A DNA stretch of 52,125 nt from JBAXGE01 sp044344145 (GCA_044344145.1 JBIJDM010000001.1:1-52125), one strand, 5' to 3'; counted from the first letter of the stretch, positions 24,269-33,345 are shown. Numbers and translations are program-made. Notes: generated by a model from the letters alone, not told the origin.

Positions 24269-26719
24269 TTAGCTGATCGTCACGACCACATCATGTTCCT
24301 TGCCATCACCGATGGCGGGAACCGTCTGGCCGACAATCGGCTTGCCATCCATCGTAATGGCGACCTTGCCCTTTTGGATGCCCTTGGGCTTCTGAATGCT
24401 GATCGCATACGTGGCGCCGCGATAGTTGCGGGTCATCTTGGCCCACGTCCAGTCGCTGGGCAGGCACGGGTCAATGAACAGGCCGTCGAGTTCCGGCTTC
24501 ACGCCCAACATACCTTCCCAAACCACAATCAGCGTCCAGCACGCCGTGCCGGTGGCCCAACTGTGCGAGCCTTCGCCGTAACGGTCGGATTCCTTGGCGT
24601 TGATGAACTGGCACGCGGCATAGGGCTCGATGCGATACAGATCGGGATCGGCCTCGTGCCGGGTCGGGGGCAGCATCTTGTGCAGGATTTCGTACCCCTT
24701 GTCACCACGCCCTGCGGCCAACTCGGCCCAGATGCGCCAACGTGAGCAATGCCCGAAGATCGAACCGTTTTCCTTGGTGCCCGGGGCAAAGCGGCTGATG
24801 ATGCCGGCCCGCGGTTCGGGCTGCATGTACGGCGGATAGAACGGATAGGTGCCGATCGGGTCATCGAGATATTTGTCGAACGACTTGAGGATGCTGGCCG
24901 TGCGTTTCTTATCGGCAATGCCCGCGACAATACAGAAGCTGTTGGGATCGCTCCAGATCTTGGCGTACTTATTGGTCTTGACGCCCATTTCCCAGCCGCT
25001 GTCGTGCATCGAACGCTGGTACCACTGGCCCGCCCAGGCGATCTTGTTGATCGTGTCGGTCAGCTTCTTGATCCGTGCGGTATAGAGCTTGACGGCTTTC
25101 TTGTCCTTCATGAACTCCATACACGGCAGGAACTCGCGGATGCAATACACCGCCCAGGCCGCCAGCATGGTCGAATCACCCTTGTGAGCGTTGCCCACCT
25201 GATCCAGCGCATCGTTCCAGTCGGCCTTGAGAATCAACGGCAGACCACGCTTGGAGAAGTGCTTGAAGAAGAAGTCCAGACCCTGCATGACGTGGGCATA
25301 GATACTGGCTTTCTTCTTGCTGGCGCCACCCTGCGGCTGAAGGTAAGGAGTGATTTCCTTGAGGATCGAGAAGTCACCGGTTTCGCGGACATAACGCGAG
25401 AGAATGAACAGCGGATTGATCGGGTCGTCGGAATGGAACGTCCGCGTGCCGATGTACGACACAAAGTTCCCGCCGTGGGCCCAGTCGCCCTGCTCGAACT
25501 GCCAGATGAAGATGCGCTTCACCAGATGTTCGCGCACCCACGCGGGGTCCTGCGGCAGACGCGACACGGCGTCCTGACAGGCATCGCGGATGCCGAAGTT
25601 GTAAATGCCGAAATAGCAGTAACCGGTGTTGCGGTTCCACCAGCTCAGATTCGAGCCCTGATACTTGAACCAATAATTGACGATGTTGTTCAGATCGCCA
25701 TCGGGCGTTTCGATGGTGGGCGTGGAGACCACGCGGGTCCAGTAGGCCTGATTGTTGGCAAAGGCCGCATCGGCCAGCGCCGGCGTGCCGTATTTCTTCA
25801 TCAGTTTGCTGGCATCCTTGTCGCTGGGCACGGTGCCCAGAACAATCACATATTCCACGCTCTCGCCGGGTTGCAGTTCAAAGCGGTGTTGCAGGGCATG
25901 ACACGCATCGCGGCCAATCGCCGCCACATCGCGCAGCTTGCCGCTGTCCATGACCTGGGGATTGGCCAGATCGCGGTAGAAGCCGATGAACTCGTGCCGG
26001 TCGCCTTCATAACCCACCACCGGGGCGGAACTGGCGGTAAAGACAGCCTTGTCGTAGGGAATGTTGTTGGCGTTGGAATTGGCTGCCTGCCAACCGCCGA
26101 TATACTTCACCCACTGGGTGGCGCGGGTGTAGAGCACGCCGTTCTTGAAGTTCTGCCGGTTGAAGAGAAGGTAGAATTCGCGCCACGAGGTATCTTCAAA
26201 CCAGTTGCCAATCGCCACTTCGCAGTAATTCGTCGCCGAGATCACGCGCTTGCGATCGGACTTGTTGGTCAGTTTCACTTTCCACAGTTCGCAGGGATCG
26301 CCCACATCATCGCCGGTGGCCTTGACGGCATCGGGCATGGGGGTGAAATACAGAATCTCGCTGGCGATGCCTTCCTGTTCCGCGGTGATGCGGTTATAGC
26401 CCAGACCGATATGGCAGTCCCAGCGGTCCAGTTTCTTGGTCGGCGGGTAACCGTTGCCAGTCCACCACGCGCCCGATTCTTCATCGCGCAGATACACAAA
26501 CTTGCCCACGGTATCGCGCGGCACTCCGTCAATGTGCCAACGCGTGATGCGTTCCACCGTCGGGTTACCCCGGAACGAATAACCGCCGCCGAGATGGCTG
26601 GCCACATAACACCAGTTACCATTCGACAGAATGTTCATCCACGGCCGTTGCAGCAAGGGATTGGTTAAGACGAATTCCTTGCCATCGGGCGAAAAATTAC
26701 CGTACGAGGTCGGCTGCAT
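24269..26719 (-). CDS. GH94 family glycoside phosphorylase (cellobiose/chitobiose phosphorylase-like)
   Basis: 816 aa, typical for GH94. N-terminal beta-sandwich (GNFSPDGKEFVLTNPLLQRP, GGGYSFRGNP), then the (alpha/alpha)6 barrel with LSWWNRNTGYCYFGIYNFGIRD (read in parts), GDWAHGGNF, the catalytic-acid segment LKADWNDALDQ (~residues 495-505) and EGSHSWATGTACW. These enzymes split beta-glucosidic disaccharides with phosphate, giving a sugar-1-phosphate and saving ATP. No signal peptide, so cytoplasmic. AGGAA lies ~10 nt before the ATG. Single gene. Exact disaccharide cannot be told from sequence. Confidence 0.9.
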   Translation of the reverse strand: MQPTSYGNFSPDGKEFVLTNPLLQRPWMNILSNGNWCYVASHLGGGYSFRGNPTVERITRWHIDGVPRDTVGKFVYLRDEESGAWWTGNGYPPTKKLDRWDCHIGLGYNRITAEQEGIASEILYFTPMPDAVKATGDDVGDPCELWKVKLTNKSDRKRVISATNYCEVAIGNWFEDTSWREFYLLFNRQNFKNGVLYTRATQWVKYIGGWQAANSNANNIPYDKAVFTASSAPVVGYEGDRHEFIGFYRDLANPQVMDSGKLRDVAAIGRDACHALQHRFELQPGESVEYVIVLGTVPSDKDASKLMKKYGTPALADAAFANNQAYWTRVVSTPTIETPDGDLNNIVNYWFKYQGSNLSWWNRNTGYCYFGIYNFGIRDACQDAVSRLPQDPAWVREHLVKRIFIWQFEQGDWAHGGNFVSYIGTRTFHSDDPINPLFILSRYVRETGDFSILKEITPYLQPQGGASKKKASIYAHVMQGLDFFFKHFSKRGLPLILKADWNDALDQVGNAHKGDSTMLAAWAVYCIREFLPCMEFMKDKKAVKLYTARIKKLTDTINKIAWAGQWYQRSMHDSGWEMGVKTNKYAKIWSDPNSFCIVAGIADKKRTASILKSFDKYLDDPIGTYPFYPPYMQPEPRAGIISRFAPGTKENGSIFGHCSRWRIWAELAAGRGDKGYEILHKMLPPTRHEADPDLYRIEPYAACQFINAKESDRYGEGSHSWATGTACWTLIVVWEGMLGVKPELDGLFIDPCLPSDWTWAKMTRNYRGATYAISIQKPKGIQKGKVAITMDGKPIVGQTVPAIGDGKEHDVVVTIS

Positions 26720-26885
26720 GTGTTTATGTTCCTGAAAAGATACGCCGGCAGCATTCTGGCATCACTTGCGCCAGAACGAGTCGGTTGGCCCAATAATCTA
26801 AGCTATGGGACCCAAACTTGCCACTGATAAAGGACCAGAAGGTAGGGTTAAACGTCACGCCCCGGCCTGATCCAGAATTTTAGCT

Positions 26886-27152
26886 GGTATAATCTCCTCT
26901 AAGTACACCTCTTTGCGTAACTTAGCATTTGCCAAAACCTGCCCCACGGGGTATATTGCCGAATTCGGTCGGGTTGCCCCCTCGATGACATAGCGTATGT
27001 CATTGCGAATCGGTGGCGTTTTTGTTCTGCCCGTAGTCGTTACCCTCAGGGTAGTGGCGTTAATCGGGCCGAAGCGATGCACAACCCTGCGACACCAGGC
27101 GTGTCGGCCCCGGCCCGGGTTTGGGATCGCTGCTTGTTATAGGAGCCATTTC
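26886..27152 (+). promoter_or_regulatory. rpsB promoter and structured leader
   Basis: Extended -10 TGG-TATAAT (TATAAT 26888-26893) with no clear -35. The predicted leader is ~250 nt. It holds hairpins TACCC-tca-GGGTA (27041-27053) and CGACAC-caggc-GTGTCG (27090-27106) ahead of the ribosome site AGGAG near 27139. Ribosomal protein leaders often bind their own product; that is inference here. 26720-26885 shows nothing. Confidence 0.5.
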
Positions 27153-27986
27153 ATGGCGAATCCGGAATTTGTCAAAGAGATCATCGAAGCCGGCGTTCAC
27201 TTCGGCCACCGCTGCAGCCGTTGGAACCCCAAGATGAAGCCCTTCATCTACGGCAAACGCAACCTCATCCACATCATTGACGTCCGCCAGACCCTCAAGG
27301 GTGTGCTGGTCGCCAAGAAGTTCCTCAACCAGATCGTCCTGGGTGGCAAAGATGTGCTGCTCGTGGGCACCAAGCGTCAGGCCCGCACCGTGGTGGAAGA
27401 AATCGGCAAGGCCACTGGCATGCCCTTCGTCGCGGAACGTTGGTTGGGCGGTATGCTCACCAACTACAGCACCATCCGCAGCCGTTTGCAGCGTTTGGAA
27501 GAGTTGGAAGCCACCCTGCAGGCCCCCGATGTGAGTAAGAAATTCTCCAAGAAAATGGAATCCAGCCTGAAGCGCGAATATCGCAAGATTCTGCGCAACT
27601 TGTCGGGCGTCCGCACCATGAACCGTCTGCCCGGCGCCGTGCTGGTCATTGACGTCAAGCGCGAAGCCATCGCCGTCCGCGAAGCCCGCACGCTGGGCAT
27701 CCCCGTGATCGGTATCATCGATACCGATTCCGATCCGGATATGGTGGATATCGCCATCCCGGCCAATGATGATGCCATGCGGGCACTGGATCTGATGCTG
27801 AAGGAAATCACCAGCACGCTGGTGGAAGCCAAAGCCAGCCGTTCGCAACGTGATGAACCCCAGGCGTCGAAAGATGGCGACCAGCGGCAGCAGAAGCCCC
27901 GTCGGCGTCGCACCACGACCGCCCAGTTTGAAAATGATGCCGCCAAGCCCGAAGCCGCTGCGGAAGCCCCCAGCGCTCAGGCCTGA
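27153..27986 (+). CDS. rpsB: 30S ribosomal protein S2
   Basis: 277 aa from the ATG at 27153, with AGGAG 8 nt upstream. The opening MANPEFVKEIIEAGVHFGHR and NPKMKPFIYGKRNLIHIID, then AERWLGGMLTNY and GIIDTDSDPDMVDIAIPAND, are textbook S2. The last ~45 residues are a Lys/Arg/Ala/Pro-rich tail that is longer than in E. coli. S2 binds the 30S head-body junction together with S1. In most bacteria tsf follows rpsB; here a PAP2 phosphatase follows and no tsf is in the window. Confidence 0.97.
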   Translation: MANPEFVKEIIEAGVHFGHRCSRWNPKMKPFIYGKRNLIHIIDVRQTLKGVLVAKKFLNQIVLGGKDVLLVGTKRQARTVVEEIGKATGMPFVAERWLGGMLTNYSTIRSRLQRLEELEATLQAPDVSKKFSKKMESSLKREYRKILRNLSGVRTMNRLPGAVLVIDVKREAIAVREARTLGIPVIGIIDTDSDPDMVDIAIPANDDAMRALDLMLKEITSTLVEAKASRSQRDEPQASKDGDQRQQKPRRRRTTTAQFENDAAKPEAAAEAPSAQA

Positions 27987-28009
27987 TTAACTGCCTCTTG
28001 AATCACTCG

Positions 28010-28071
28010 GGGGACGTGCGATGACTAAGCAGACCGAACTTGCTTTAGCCCGCACGTCCCCTGTTTTTTTT
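28010..28071 (+). terminator. Hairpin-T-run spanning the PAP2 start codon
   Basis: Perfect 11-bp stem: GGGGACGTGCG (28010-28020) with CGCACGTCCCC (28051-28061), then TG and eight Ts (28064-28071). The 30-nt loop carries the PAP2 ATG at 28021 and can pair further (CTAAGCA with TGCTTTAG, one bulge). It is the only terminator candidate after rpsB, and it also buries the PAP2 ribosome site. Confidence 0.7.
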
Positions 28072-28812
28072 ACCCCCCTGCTGGGCATCTTTAGCGCCTT
28101 GGCGGTATTGGCGATTGCCGTACTGCTCTGGAATCATGCCCACCTCGATAGCGAAGCCTGGCGGGCGACCCGCTGGTTCATGGGTGATAACAAAAGTTAT
28201 AGCTGGCAAAGTGTTGCCGTAGACCCGGCCCAGCATCCCGACGCACCGTGGTATTACCGCATTACGCCCCCGAAGCAATCACAGTTTTACCAAAAATACG
28301 AACGCACTATTCTGATCTTTCGCACCTGGGCGGAACCGTTGACGCTGGTTCTGATCGGTGCGGCATTGGTCATCTATACCCGCTATCGCTGGCGTGCTGC
28401 GGTCTTGCTAGCACTGGCCACCGCCGGGCCGGGATTACTGGGCGAACTCACCCGCCGGGTTACCGGGCGCCTACGCCCGGAGGGCCAATTCTTCGACGGC
28501 GCACGCAACGGCGGGGATAATTACTGGGAATGGTTCCGTGGCTTTCATCAGGGCGGTGATCTCGCCTTCCCCTCGGGCCATGCTACACTCGCTTTCGCTT
28601 TGGCCGCGGTGCTGATCTATCTGAATCCCAAGTCCGCGTGGCTGGTGGTCCCCCTGGCCGTGATGTGCGCGTGGTCGCGGGTCATGATGCAGGCCCATTT
28701 CTATTCCGATGTGTTAATGGGGGCATTGCTGGGCTATTTGGTGGCCAAGCTCATTTGCCGGCTGGCGGGTCCGCGCTTGGGGATAGCGCCAGCGTCGGAC
28801 GCCACAGCATAA
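28021..28812 (+). CDS. PAP2 family membrane phosphatase
   Basis: 263 aa. The acid phosphatase signature is complete: RRVTGRLRP (KxxxxxxRP-like, with Arg for Lys), FPSGHATLAF and SRVMMQAHFYSDVLMG. Several membrane helices surround it. The family removes phosphate from lipid phosphates such as undecaprenyl pyrophosphate or phosphatidic acid at the periplasmic face. The start ATG lies in the loop of the rpsB terminator; GGGGG is 6 nt upstream. The next in-frame ATG (~28180) would lose the first helix, so 28021 is kept. Its 3' end overlaps the convergent MFS gene by 62 nt. Confidence 0.87.
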   Translation: MTKQTELALARTSPVFFTPLLGIFSALAVLAIAVLLWNHAHLDSEAWRATRWFMGDNKSYSWQSVAVDPAQHPDAPWYYRITPPKQSQFYQKYERTILIFRTWAEPLTLVLIGAALVIYTRYRWRAAVLLALATAGPGLLGELTRRVTGRLRPEGQFFDGARNGGDNYWEWFRGFHQGGDLAFPSGHATLAFALAAVLIYLNPKSAWLVVPLAVMCAWSRVMMQAHFYSDVLMGALLGYLVAKLICRLAGPRLGIAPASDATA

Positions 28813-30019
28813 CCAGCCCCACACTCAGCAGCACGATCAAACCAATCACCGCATAACTCCACGACAGACTGATCTGCGTGGCCACCAAGCCCGCAAACAG
28901 CGGCCCCAGTGCCCGCGCCAGACTGGCAAACCCCTGATAAACCCCCATCACCGCCCCCTGCTGCTCCGGCCCGGCATGACGGCTCAATAGCGCGTTCAAA
29001 CACGGCGACCACAGCGCACTGCCCACCGCCAGCGCCACCGATGCGGCCACAAACCCGCTCCATGATGTGACCACCGACAAGGCCAGCAACCCCGCAGTGA
29101 TAATCGCGCCACCCAATAGTATCAACGCCAGTTCGCCACTCATTTTCACCAGCCGACCCACCAATCCACCCTGCATTATCGCCATTGTCACGCCCATAAT
29201 GGCGAACAGATACCCGCTGGTGCGCGCCGCACTTTCCAGCACAGTCCGCCCATGCAAAAGTTGTTGCGCGATAGTCGTGGGATAGTACCGCTCCTGCACC
29301 AGCAGGCTATAGGTCTGCTCCATGCCCGCGAACGCAAATACCTGAATGAACCCCACCACCACCAGCCGCCGGAGGGCGGTGTGGCTGCGGACAAAACTGA
29401 AATGATGAATCCACAACCCGCGCACCACGCGGGCTTCCGCCGGGCGTGACTCGGCCAGAAACAAACACGTCAGCGTCAGCGCCAGCGCCGAGAACCCACC
29501 CCCCACCAGCGGCACCATCGCCAGCCCCCAATGGGTGGCCGTAAACGCCCCAATCGCTGGCCCGAAGATAAAGCCCAGCCCAAACGCCGCCCCAATCACG
29601 CCCATCCCCTTGGCCCGGTTTTCGGGCGTGGTGATATCGGCAATGTACGCACTCGCCACCGAGATATTCCCGCCACTAAGCCCGTCCAATATCCGCGCCG
29701 CGAACAGCAGCCCAATCCCCCAGACCCGGTAATCCCCGGTATACCAATGGGCCACATACATCAGGGCAAACCCCAGCACGGTCCCCACCTGTGAAAATAT
29801 TAAAATGGGCCGCCGGCCCAGCCGGTCCGACCAGGCCCCCAGCAAAGGCGAGAACACGAACTGGCAGAGCGAATAAACCGCCCCCAGCAGCACCAGCGTA
29901 AACAGGCTGGTAATCCCGAATTCCTGCCCGTACAGGGCCAAATTGGGCAGGACAATACCGAATCCGACCAGATCCACAAAGACGATCAGAAACAGGGTCA
30001 ATAATGAACGTGAGCGCAT
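28751..30019 (-). CDS. MFS transporter, DHA1/TetA-like
   Basis: 422 aa with 12 predicted helices. The opening (LFLIVFVDLVGFGIVLPNLALY) read in parts, then SPLLGAWSDRLGRRPIL (MFS motif A between helices 2 and 3), are typical of TetA-like drug:H+ antiporters, although many planctomycete members are uncharacterised. AGGAAA lies ~10 nt before the ATG. The C-terminal coding part overlaps the end of the PAP2 gene tail-to-tail (28751-28812). Substrate cannot be told; resistance is not implied. Confidence 0.87.
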   Translation of the reverse strand: MRSRSLLTLFLIVFVDLVGFGIVLPNLALYGQEFGITSLFTLVLLGAVYSLCQFVFSPLLGAWSDRLGRRPILIFSQVGTVLGFALMYVAHWYTGDYRVWGIGLLFAARILDGLSGGNISVASAYIADITTPENRAKGMGVIGAAFGLGFIFGPAIGAFTATHWGLAMVPLVGGGFSALALTLTCLFLAESRPAEARVVRGLWIHHFSFVRSHTALRRLVVVGFIQVFAFAGMEQTYSLLVQERYYPTTIAQQLLHGRTVLESAARTSGYLFAIMGVTMAIMQGGLVGRLVKMSGELALILLGGAIITAGLLALSVVTSWSGFVAASVALAVGSALWSPCLNALLSRHAGPEQQGAVMGVYQGFASLARALGPLFAGLVATQISLSWSYAVIGLIVLLSVGLVMLWRPTLALSPSADPPAGK

Positions 30020-30115
30020 AGCGTTGAGTTTCCTAATGCAGCAAGTGTAGACATACGGGGCGGAATCTCAACTGGACAGGGAAAACCGGACGGAAAATTC
30101 GCGGCAAAAACGAGA

Positions 30116-30137
30116 AAAGCCACCCCGAAAGGTGGCC
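30116..30137 (-). terminator. Terminator of tRNA-Gly
   Basis: On the minus strand GGCCACC, loop TTTCGG, GGTGGC, then TTTTC, starting 8 nt after the tRNA 3' end. Confidence 0.75.
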
Positions 30138-30144
30138 TTTTCAC

Positions 30145-30216
30145 AGCGGGCGAAGGGATTTGAACCCTCGACATTCACGTTGGCAACGTGACGCTCTACC
30201 ACTGAGCTACGCCCGC
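30145..30216 (-). tRNA. tRNA-Gly(GCC)
   Basis: 72 nt. Acceptor GCGGGCG/CGCCCGC fully paired, D arm GCTC/GAGC, anticodon stem TCACG/CGTGA with loop TTGCCAA (anticodon GCC), T arm GAGGG/CCCTT with loop TTCAAAT, discriminator T. CCA is not encoded. Confidence 0.95.
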
Positions 30217-30280
30217 GATAACGACGATTAGTATACCACGCTTTACCTGCTTGTAAAGAGTTCGCGAGGGTGAAAATCCG

Positions 30281-30982
30281 TCAAGCTTCCGCCCCGAATA
30301 ACGCCGACCCGATCCGTACCATGGTGGCCCCTTCGGCGATGGCCAGCTCGAAATCGTGGGTCATGCCCATGCTCAGATGCCGCAAATCCGCCCCGCCGAT
30401 GCCGCGCTGGCGTAATTCCTGAAATAACTCACGCAGGCGGCTGAAACTTTGCCGGATGACGGCGGTATCCTCGGTCAACGGAGCCATGGTCATCAGCCCC
30501 GCCAACCGCAGGCAACTCATCGAGCCGATCTGCTCCGCCAGATGCAGGGCCGCGCCATAGGCCACCCCCTGCTTTTGCGGTTCCAGACTGCAATTCACCT
30601 CCAGCAGAATCGGCACATCGCGATCGGTTTGAACCGCCAATTCCTGTAATTCCTCCGCCAGCCGCAGGGTGTCCACACTGTGAATCAGGTGTGATGTCTG
30701 CAGGGCTGCTTTGGCCTTGTTGCGTTGCAGATGGCCGATCATATGCCAGCGGATATTCGCAACCTGTGCCCACTGCTGGGCCCGGGCTTCCAATTGCTGG
30801 ACCCGGCTTTCGCCCAAATCCCGGTGCCCCGTTGCCAAGAGCGCATCCACCTGTTCCACGGTGGCATATTTGGTCACCGCCACCAAAGTCACCTCTTCGG
30901 GCGACCGTCCGGCAGCTTGGCAGGCCCGGGCAATCCGCGCCTGCACGGCGGTCAGTCGTTCGCTTACGCTTGCGGGCATCAT
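30281..30982 (-). CDS. YggS/PROSC family PLP homeostasis protein
   Basis: 233 aa. A PLP-binding alanine-racemase-like barrel without the racemase C-terminal domain. Marks: VTLVAVTKYATVEQV (PLP lysine), LGESRVQQLEARAQ (usual FGENRVQE), WHMIGHLQRNKAK, LLEVNCSLEPQKQG and LSMGMTHDFELAIAEGATMVRIG. The family controls free pyridoxal phosphate and amino acid pools in the cytoplasm. The ATG overlaps the stop of the TonB-like gene by 4 nt (ATGA), so it is the last gene of the greA/TonB-like cluster. Confidence 0.93.
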   Translation of the reverse strand: MMPASVSERLTAVQARIARACQAAGRSPEEVTLVAVTKYATVEQVDALLATGHRDLGESRVQQLEARAQQWAQVANIRWHMIGHLQRNKAKAALQTSHLIHSVDTLRLAEELQELAVQTDRDVPILLEVNCSLEPQKQGVAYGAALHLAEQIGSMSCLRLAGLMTMAPLTEDTAVIRQSFSRLRELFQELRQRGIGGADLRHLSMGMTHDFELAIAEGATMVRIGSALFGAEA

Positions 30983-32136
30983 GTCGCTCCCACCGAAAAG
31001 GCCAAAGTCGTTTTCATACTCACCGGCACGCCCTGACGATACGCCGGCCGAAACCGCGCGGCCACCACCACTTTGCGGACCGCTTCATCAAACAGGGCAA
31101 GGCCCGAGGATTCTAACATACGCACATCCTCCAAGGTACCATCGGCAGTCACCGTCACTTCAAAGACCACCTTGCCCTTGGGGCGTTGCAATTTCACTTC
31201 CTGGGGGATTTCCAGATTGGGCCGGCTCAGTAACTGGGGTGAATCACTGTTCGCCCCCGAAGGGCCGCGATCCTCGCCCACGCCGGTGCCTTTGCCCGAA
31301 CCACCCTTGCCGCCGCGCATAATTTCGTAGACCGGCTCCTCGCCCACGCCATCTTCACTGCCGCTCATGATGCCCGGCCCGCGCCCGCCGGGGGTATTCC
31401 CCGTGGGTGGCTTGGTGACGCCGCTGGCCACGGCGTTACTTGGTACCGGGTTCTGCGGCGGTGGCTCGATCAAGACTAATTGCGGCGCGGTGGTCCGCGC
31501 CACGGTCGGCCGGCGCTCCGGCAGCGGCCCGCCATTTATAATCACATCGGGGGGCAACTCGGGCGGCTTTAATTGGTTGAGTGCCAGGCGCTCCATGGCC
31601 TGATAATCCTGCGCGGTGTCCGCCGGTAGTAGCGGGGTAAGTACCGGCGGGGCGCGAAAATTCAACTCCGGCCCGCGTGTGGGCTCTCCCGGATAATCGA
31701 GCACCAGTGGACCGCTGAACATCGGCTTGCCATCGCCCAATTTCGGGTTGCCGCCCGAGCCGGCGTTGTAACTGGTCGAATATATTTTGGTTAAAACACT
31801 GCGCGGGTCCGTGCCCCACTGCCACCCCATGGCCAAGAGCAATAACACCCCGCAAACCGCATGAATCCCCACCGCCCCGAGCACCGCCACCAGCGCCGCA
31901 ATCGGGACCCCCACATAACGCACGATGACACGTTTTTGGTTGGCCAGCGCCGCCATCAACGCGGGCAGGGCATCATCCACCGGGGCCGGGACGACTGCGA
32001 GTAATTCCTCGGGGATCAGTGCACTCACTGGTTCCGGTGCGGCCACCACCCCCAACTCACCCGGCGCAGCGGCATCCCCAGCGCCAATATCTTCCGTACC
32101 GACCGGGTCGGCTGAAAATTGCTGTGCTTGATCCAT
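30979..32136 (-). CDS. TonB C-terminal domain protein (energy transducer-like)
   Basis: 385 aa from the ATG at 32136 (GAGG 6 nt upstream), about 20 nt after greA. One membrane segment lies at ~72-105 after a ~70-residue cytoplasmic part rich in Ala, Pro and acidic residues. A Pro/Gly-rich linker follows, then a TonB-type C-terminal domain over the last ~85 residues (KGKVVFEVTVTADGTLEDVR, FRPAYRQGVP). TonB-like proteins pass proton motive force to outer-membrane receptors. The unusually long N-terminal region and the absence of exbB/exbD nearby leave the role open. Confidence 0.82.
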   Translation of the reverse strand: MDQAQQFSADPVGTEDIGAGDAAAPGELGVVAAPEPVSALIPEELLAVVPAPVDDALPALMAALANQKRVIVRYVGVPIAALVAVLGAVGIHAVCGVLLLLAMGWQWGTDPRSVLTKIYSTSYNAGSGGNPKLGDGKPMFSGPLVLDYPGEPTRGPELNFRAPPVLTPLLPADTAQDYQAMERLALNQLKPPELPPDVIINGGPLPERRPTVARTTAPQLVLIEPPPQNPVPSNAVASGVTKPPTGNTPGGRGPGIMSGSEDGVGEEPVYEIMRGGKGGSGKGTGVGEDRGPSGANSDSPQLLSRPNLEIPQEVKLQRPKGKVVFEVTVTADGTLEDVRMLESSGLALFDEAVRKVVVAARFRPAYRQGVPVSMKTTLAFSVGAT

Positions 32137-32155
32137 ACCTGGCCTCACGGGCCAA

Positions 32156-32635
32156 TTATAACAGTTCCAATACCTGATAGCGTAATTCGCCCCGGGGCGC
32201 TTTGACCCGTACTTCCTCGCCCACCCGGGCACGGATCAGGGCTTCGCCCAACGGACTGCTGGCCGAGACCACCATCACATCGGAATCATCATCGAAAGCG
32301 CCTTTTTGCACTTCGCCGACAATCCGGAACGTCTCGAAACCGCCGTTATTGACATCTTTGCACTTCACCGTCGAGCCCAGAAACACCATGTCGGCGGGGA
32401 TTTCGTTGGGGTCCACCACCGAAACATTGCGCAGCTTGTTTTGCAGGGCCTTGATATTGGCCTCCAGCATGGCCAATTCTTCCCGCGCGGCATGATAATC
32501 CGCGTTTTCGCGTAAATCACCCTTTTCCCGCGCTTCGGCGATGCGTTGGGCGATCTCCGGGCGCGTGTTGATCATGCGCTTGAGATCGGCTTCCAATTTG
32601 TCTTTTTCTTCGCGGGTCAATAACTGTGCTTCCAT
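32156..32635 (-). CDS. greA: Transcription elongation factor GreA
   Basis: 159 aa from the ATG at 32635, set by AGAGGTGA directly upstream; an in-frame extension to 32671 is not needed. The N-terminal coiled coil carries the acidic tip EKGDLREN (Asp40, Glu43), and the C-terminal FKBP-like domain has SSPLGEALIRARVGEEV. GreA enters the secondary channel of RNA polymerase and stimulates cleavage of backtracked transcripts. It lies in a run of minus-strand genes from the TPR-YggX gene to yggS with gaps of 50 nt or less. Confidence 0.95.
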   Translation of the reverse strand: MEAQLLTREEKDKLEADLKRMINTRPEIAQRIAEAREKGDLRENADYHAAREELAMLEANIKALQNKLRNVSVVDPNEIPADMVFLGSTVKCKDVNNGGFETFRIVGEVQKGAFDDDSDVMVVSASSPLGEALIRARVGEEVRVKAPRGELRYQVLELL

Positions 32636-32684
32636 ACGGTCACCTCTTGCTGGCACCGGCACTGCCGGCACACGTCCTGTGAAA

Positions 32685-33281
32685 TCAACGGATATTCAAA
32701 AATTCTTTCATGTGCATGTCGTACACGTCCTGTGCGGTAGGCTCGGTCAGATTCAACCGCAATTCGTTGATGATCTTCGTGCCCTGACCAATCCACAGCT
32801 TCCAACAGTGCGTGCCCACCGAGGCGTGAATCTGTTCGCCCAGCGGACCCGAAAACGGCCGCTCCGCCAGCTTGGGCTCGATCTTGCCGCAGCGCACACA
32901 CTGGATCATCCCGGCGGCCACCTGATCGGGGGTTAATTCCTGCACTTCGGTGCTGGGAATCTCGCCGCCCAGGTCTTTGATCAAGGCCGCCATCTCGTTC
33001 CGGGGCATCAGGTCGCCCATGTCATTGGCGACTTTGTAGCCTTTGGCCAAAATCAGCAGGGCGCCTTCACGGTCCCCCACTTCCTTTTGCGCCGCCGCCA
33101 GCAGGGCATAGGCCTTGCTGAAGTCGGGCTTCAACTGGATCACCTTCATCAGCGGGGCAATGGCTTCCTTGTTGGCGCCGCCATCCATATAGGCCCGCGC
33201 CAGCGAGAAGTAAGCCAACTCGTTGTCGGGGTCAACCGCGATCATCTTTTCAAAACGCTCAATGCGTGCTGTGTCTAGCAT
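32685..33281 (-). CDS. TPR-YggX fusion: TPR repeats with a C-terminal iron-trafficking/oxidative-protection domain
   Basis: 198 aa from the ATG at 33281, chosen for AGGAGGTG upstream; the in-frame GTG at 33290 is part of that site. Residues ~1-85 hold two or three TPR units (ELAYFSLARAYMDGGANKEA, KAYALLAAAQKEVGDREGA). From ~126 the protein matches the whole of YggX: MIQCVRCGKIEPKL, FSGPLGEQIHASV, NELRLNLTEPTA. YggX protects Fe-S clusters from oxidation; its conserved Cys corresponds to Cys128. Here CVRC supplies a second cysteine (Cys131). Free-standing YggX is ~90 aa, so this is a fusion. The TPR part may bring a partner protein. Confidence 0.85.
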   Translation of the reverse strand: MLDTARIERFEKMIAVDPDNELAYFSLARAYMDGGANKEAIAPLMKVIQLKPDFSKAYALLAAAQKEVGDREGALLILAKGYKVANDMGDLMPRNEMAALIKDLGGEIPSTEVQELTPDQVAAGMIQCVRCGKIEPKLAERPFSGPLGEQIHASVGTHCWKLWIGQGTKIINELRLNLTEPTAQDVYDMHMKEFLNIR

Positions 33282-33345
33282 AAAAGACACCTCCTACCCT
33301 TATCGTAGGTAGCCAGTTGGGCCAATTATTTAGGATGGTGATTTT

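Noticed and set aside
23828..24272. Open frames on both strands inside the 391-bp inverted repeat
   Set aside because: They are produced by palindromic repeat units and have no ribosome site.
24749..26668. Long open frame opposite the GH94 gene (639 codons)
   Set aside because: Composition is that of a mirror frame; the GH94 frame has all family motifs.
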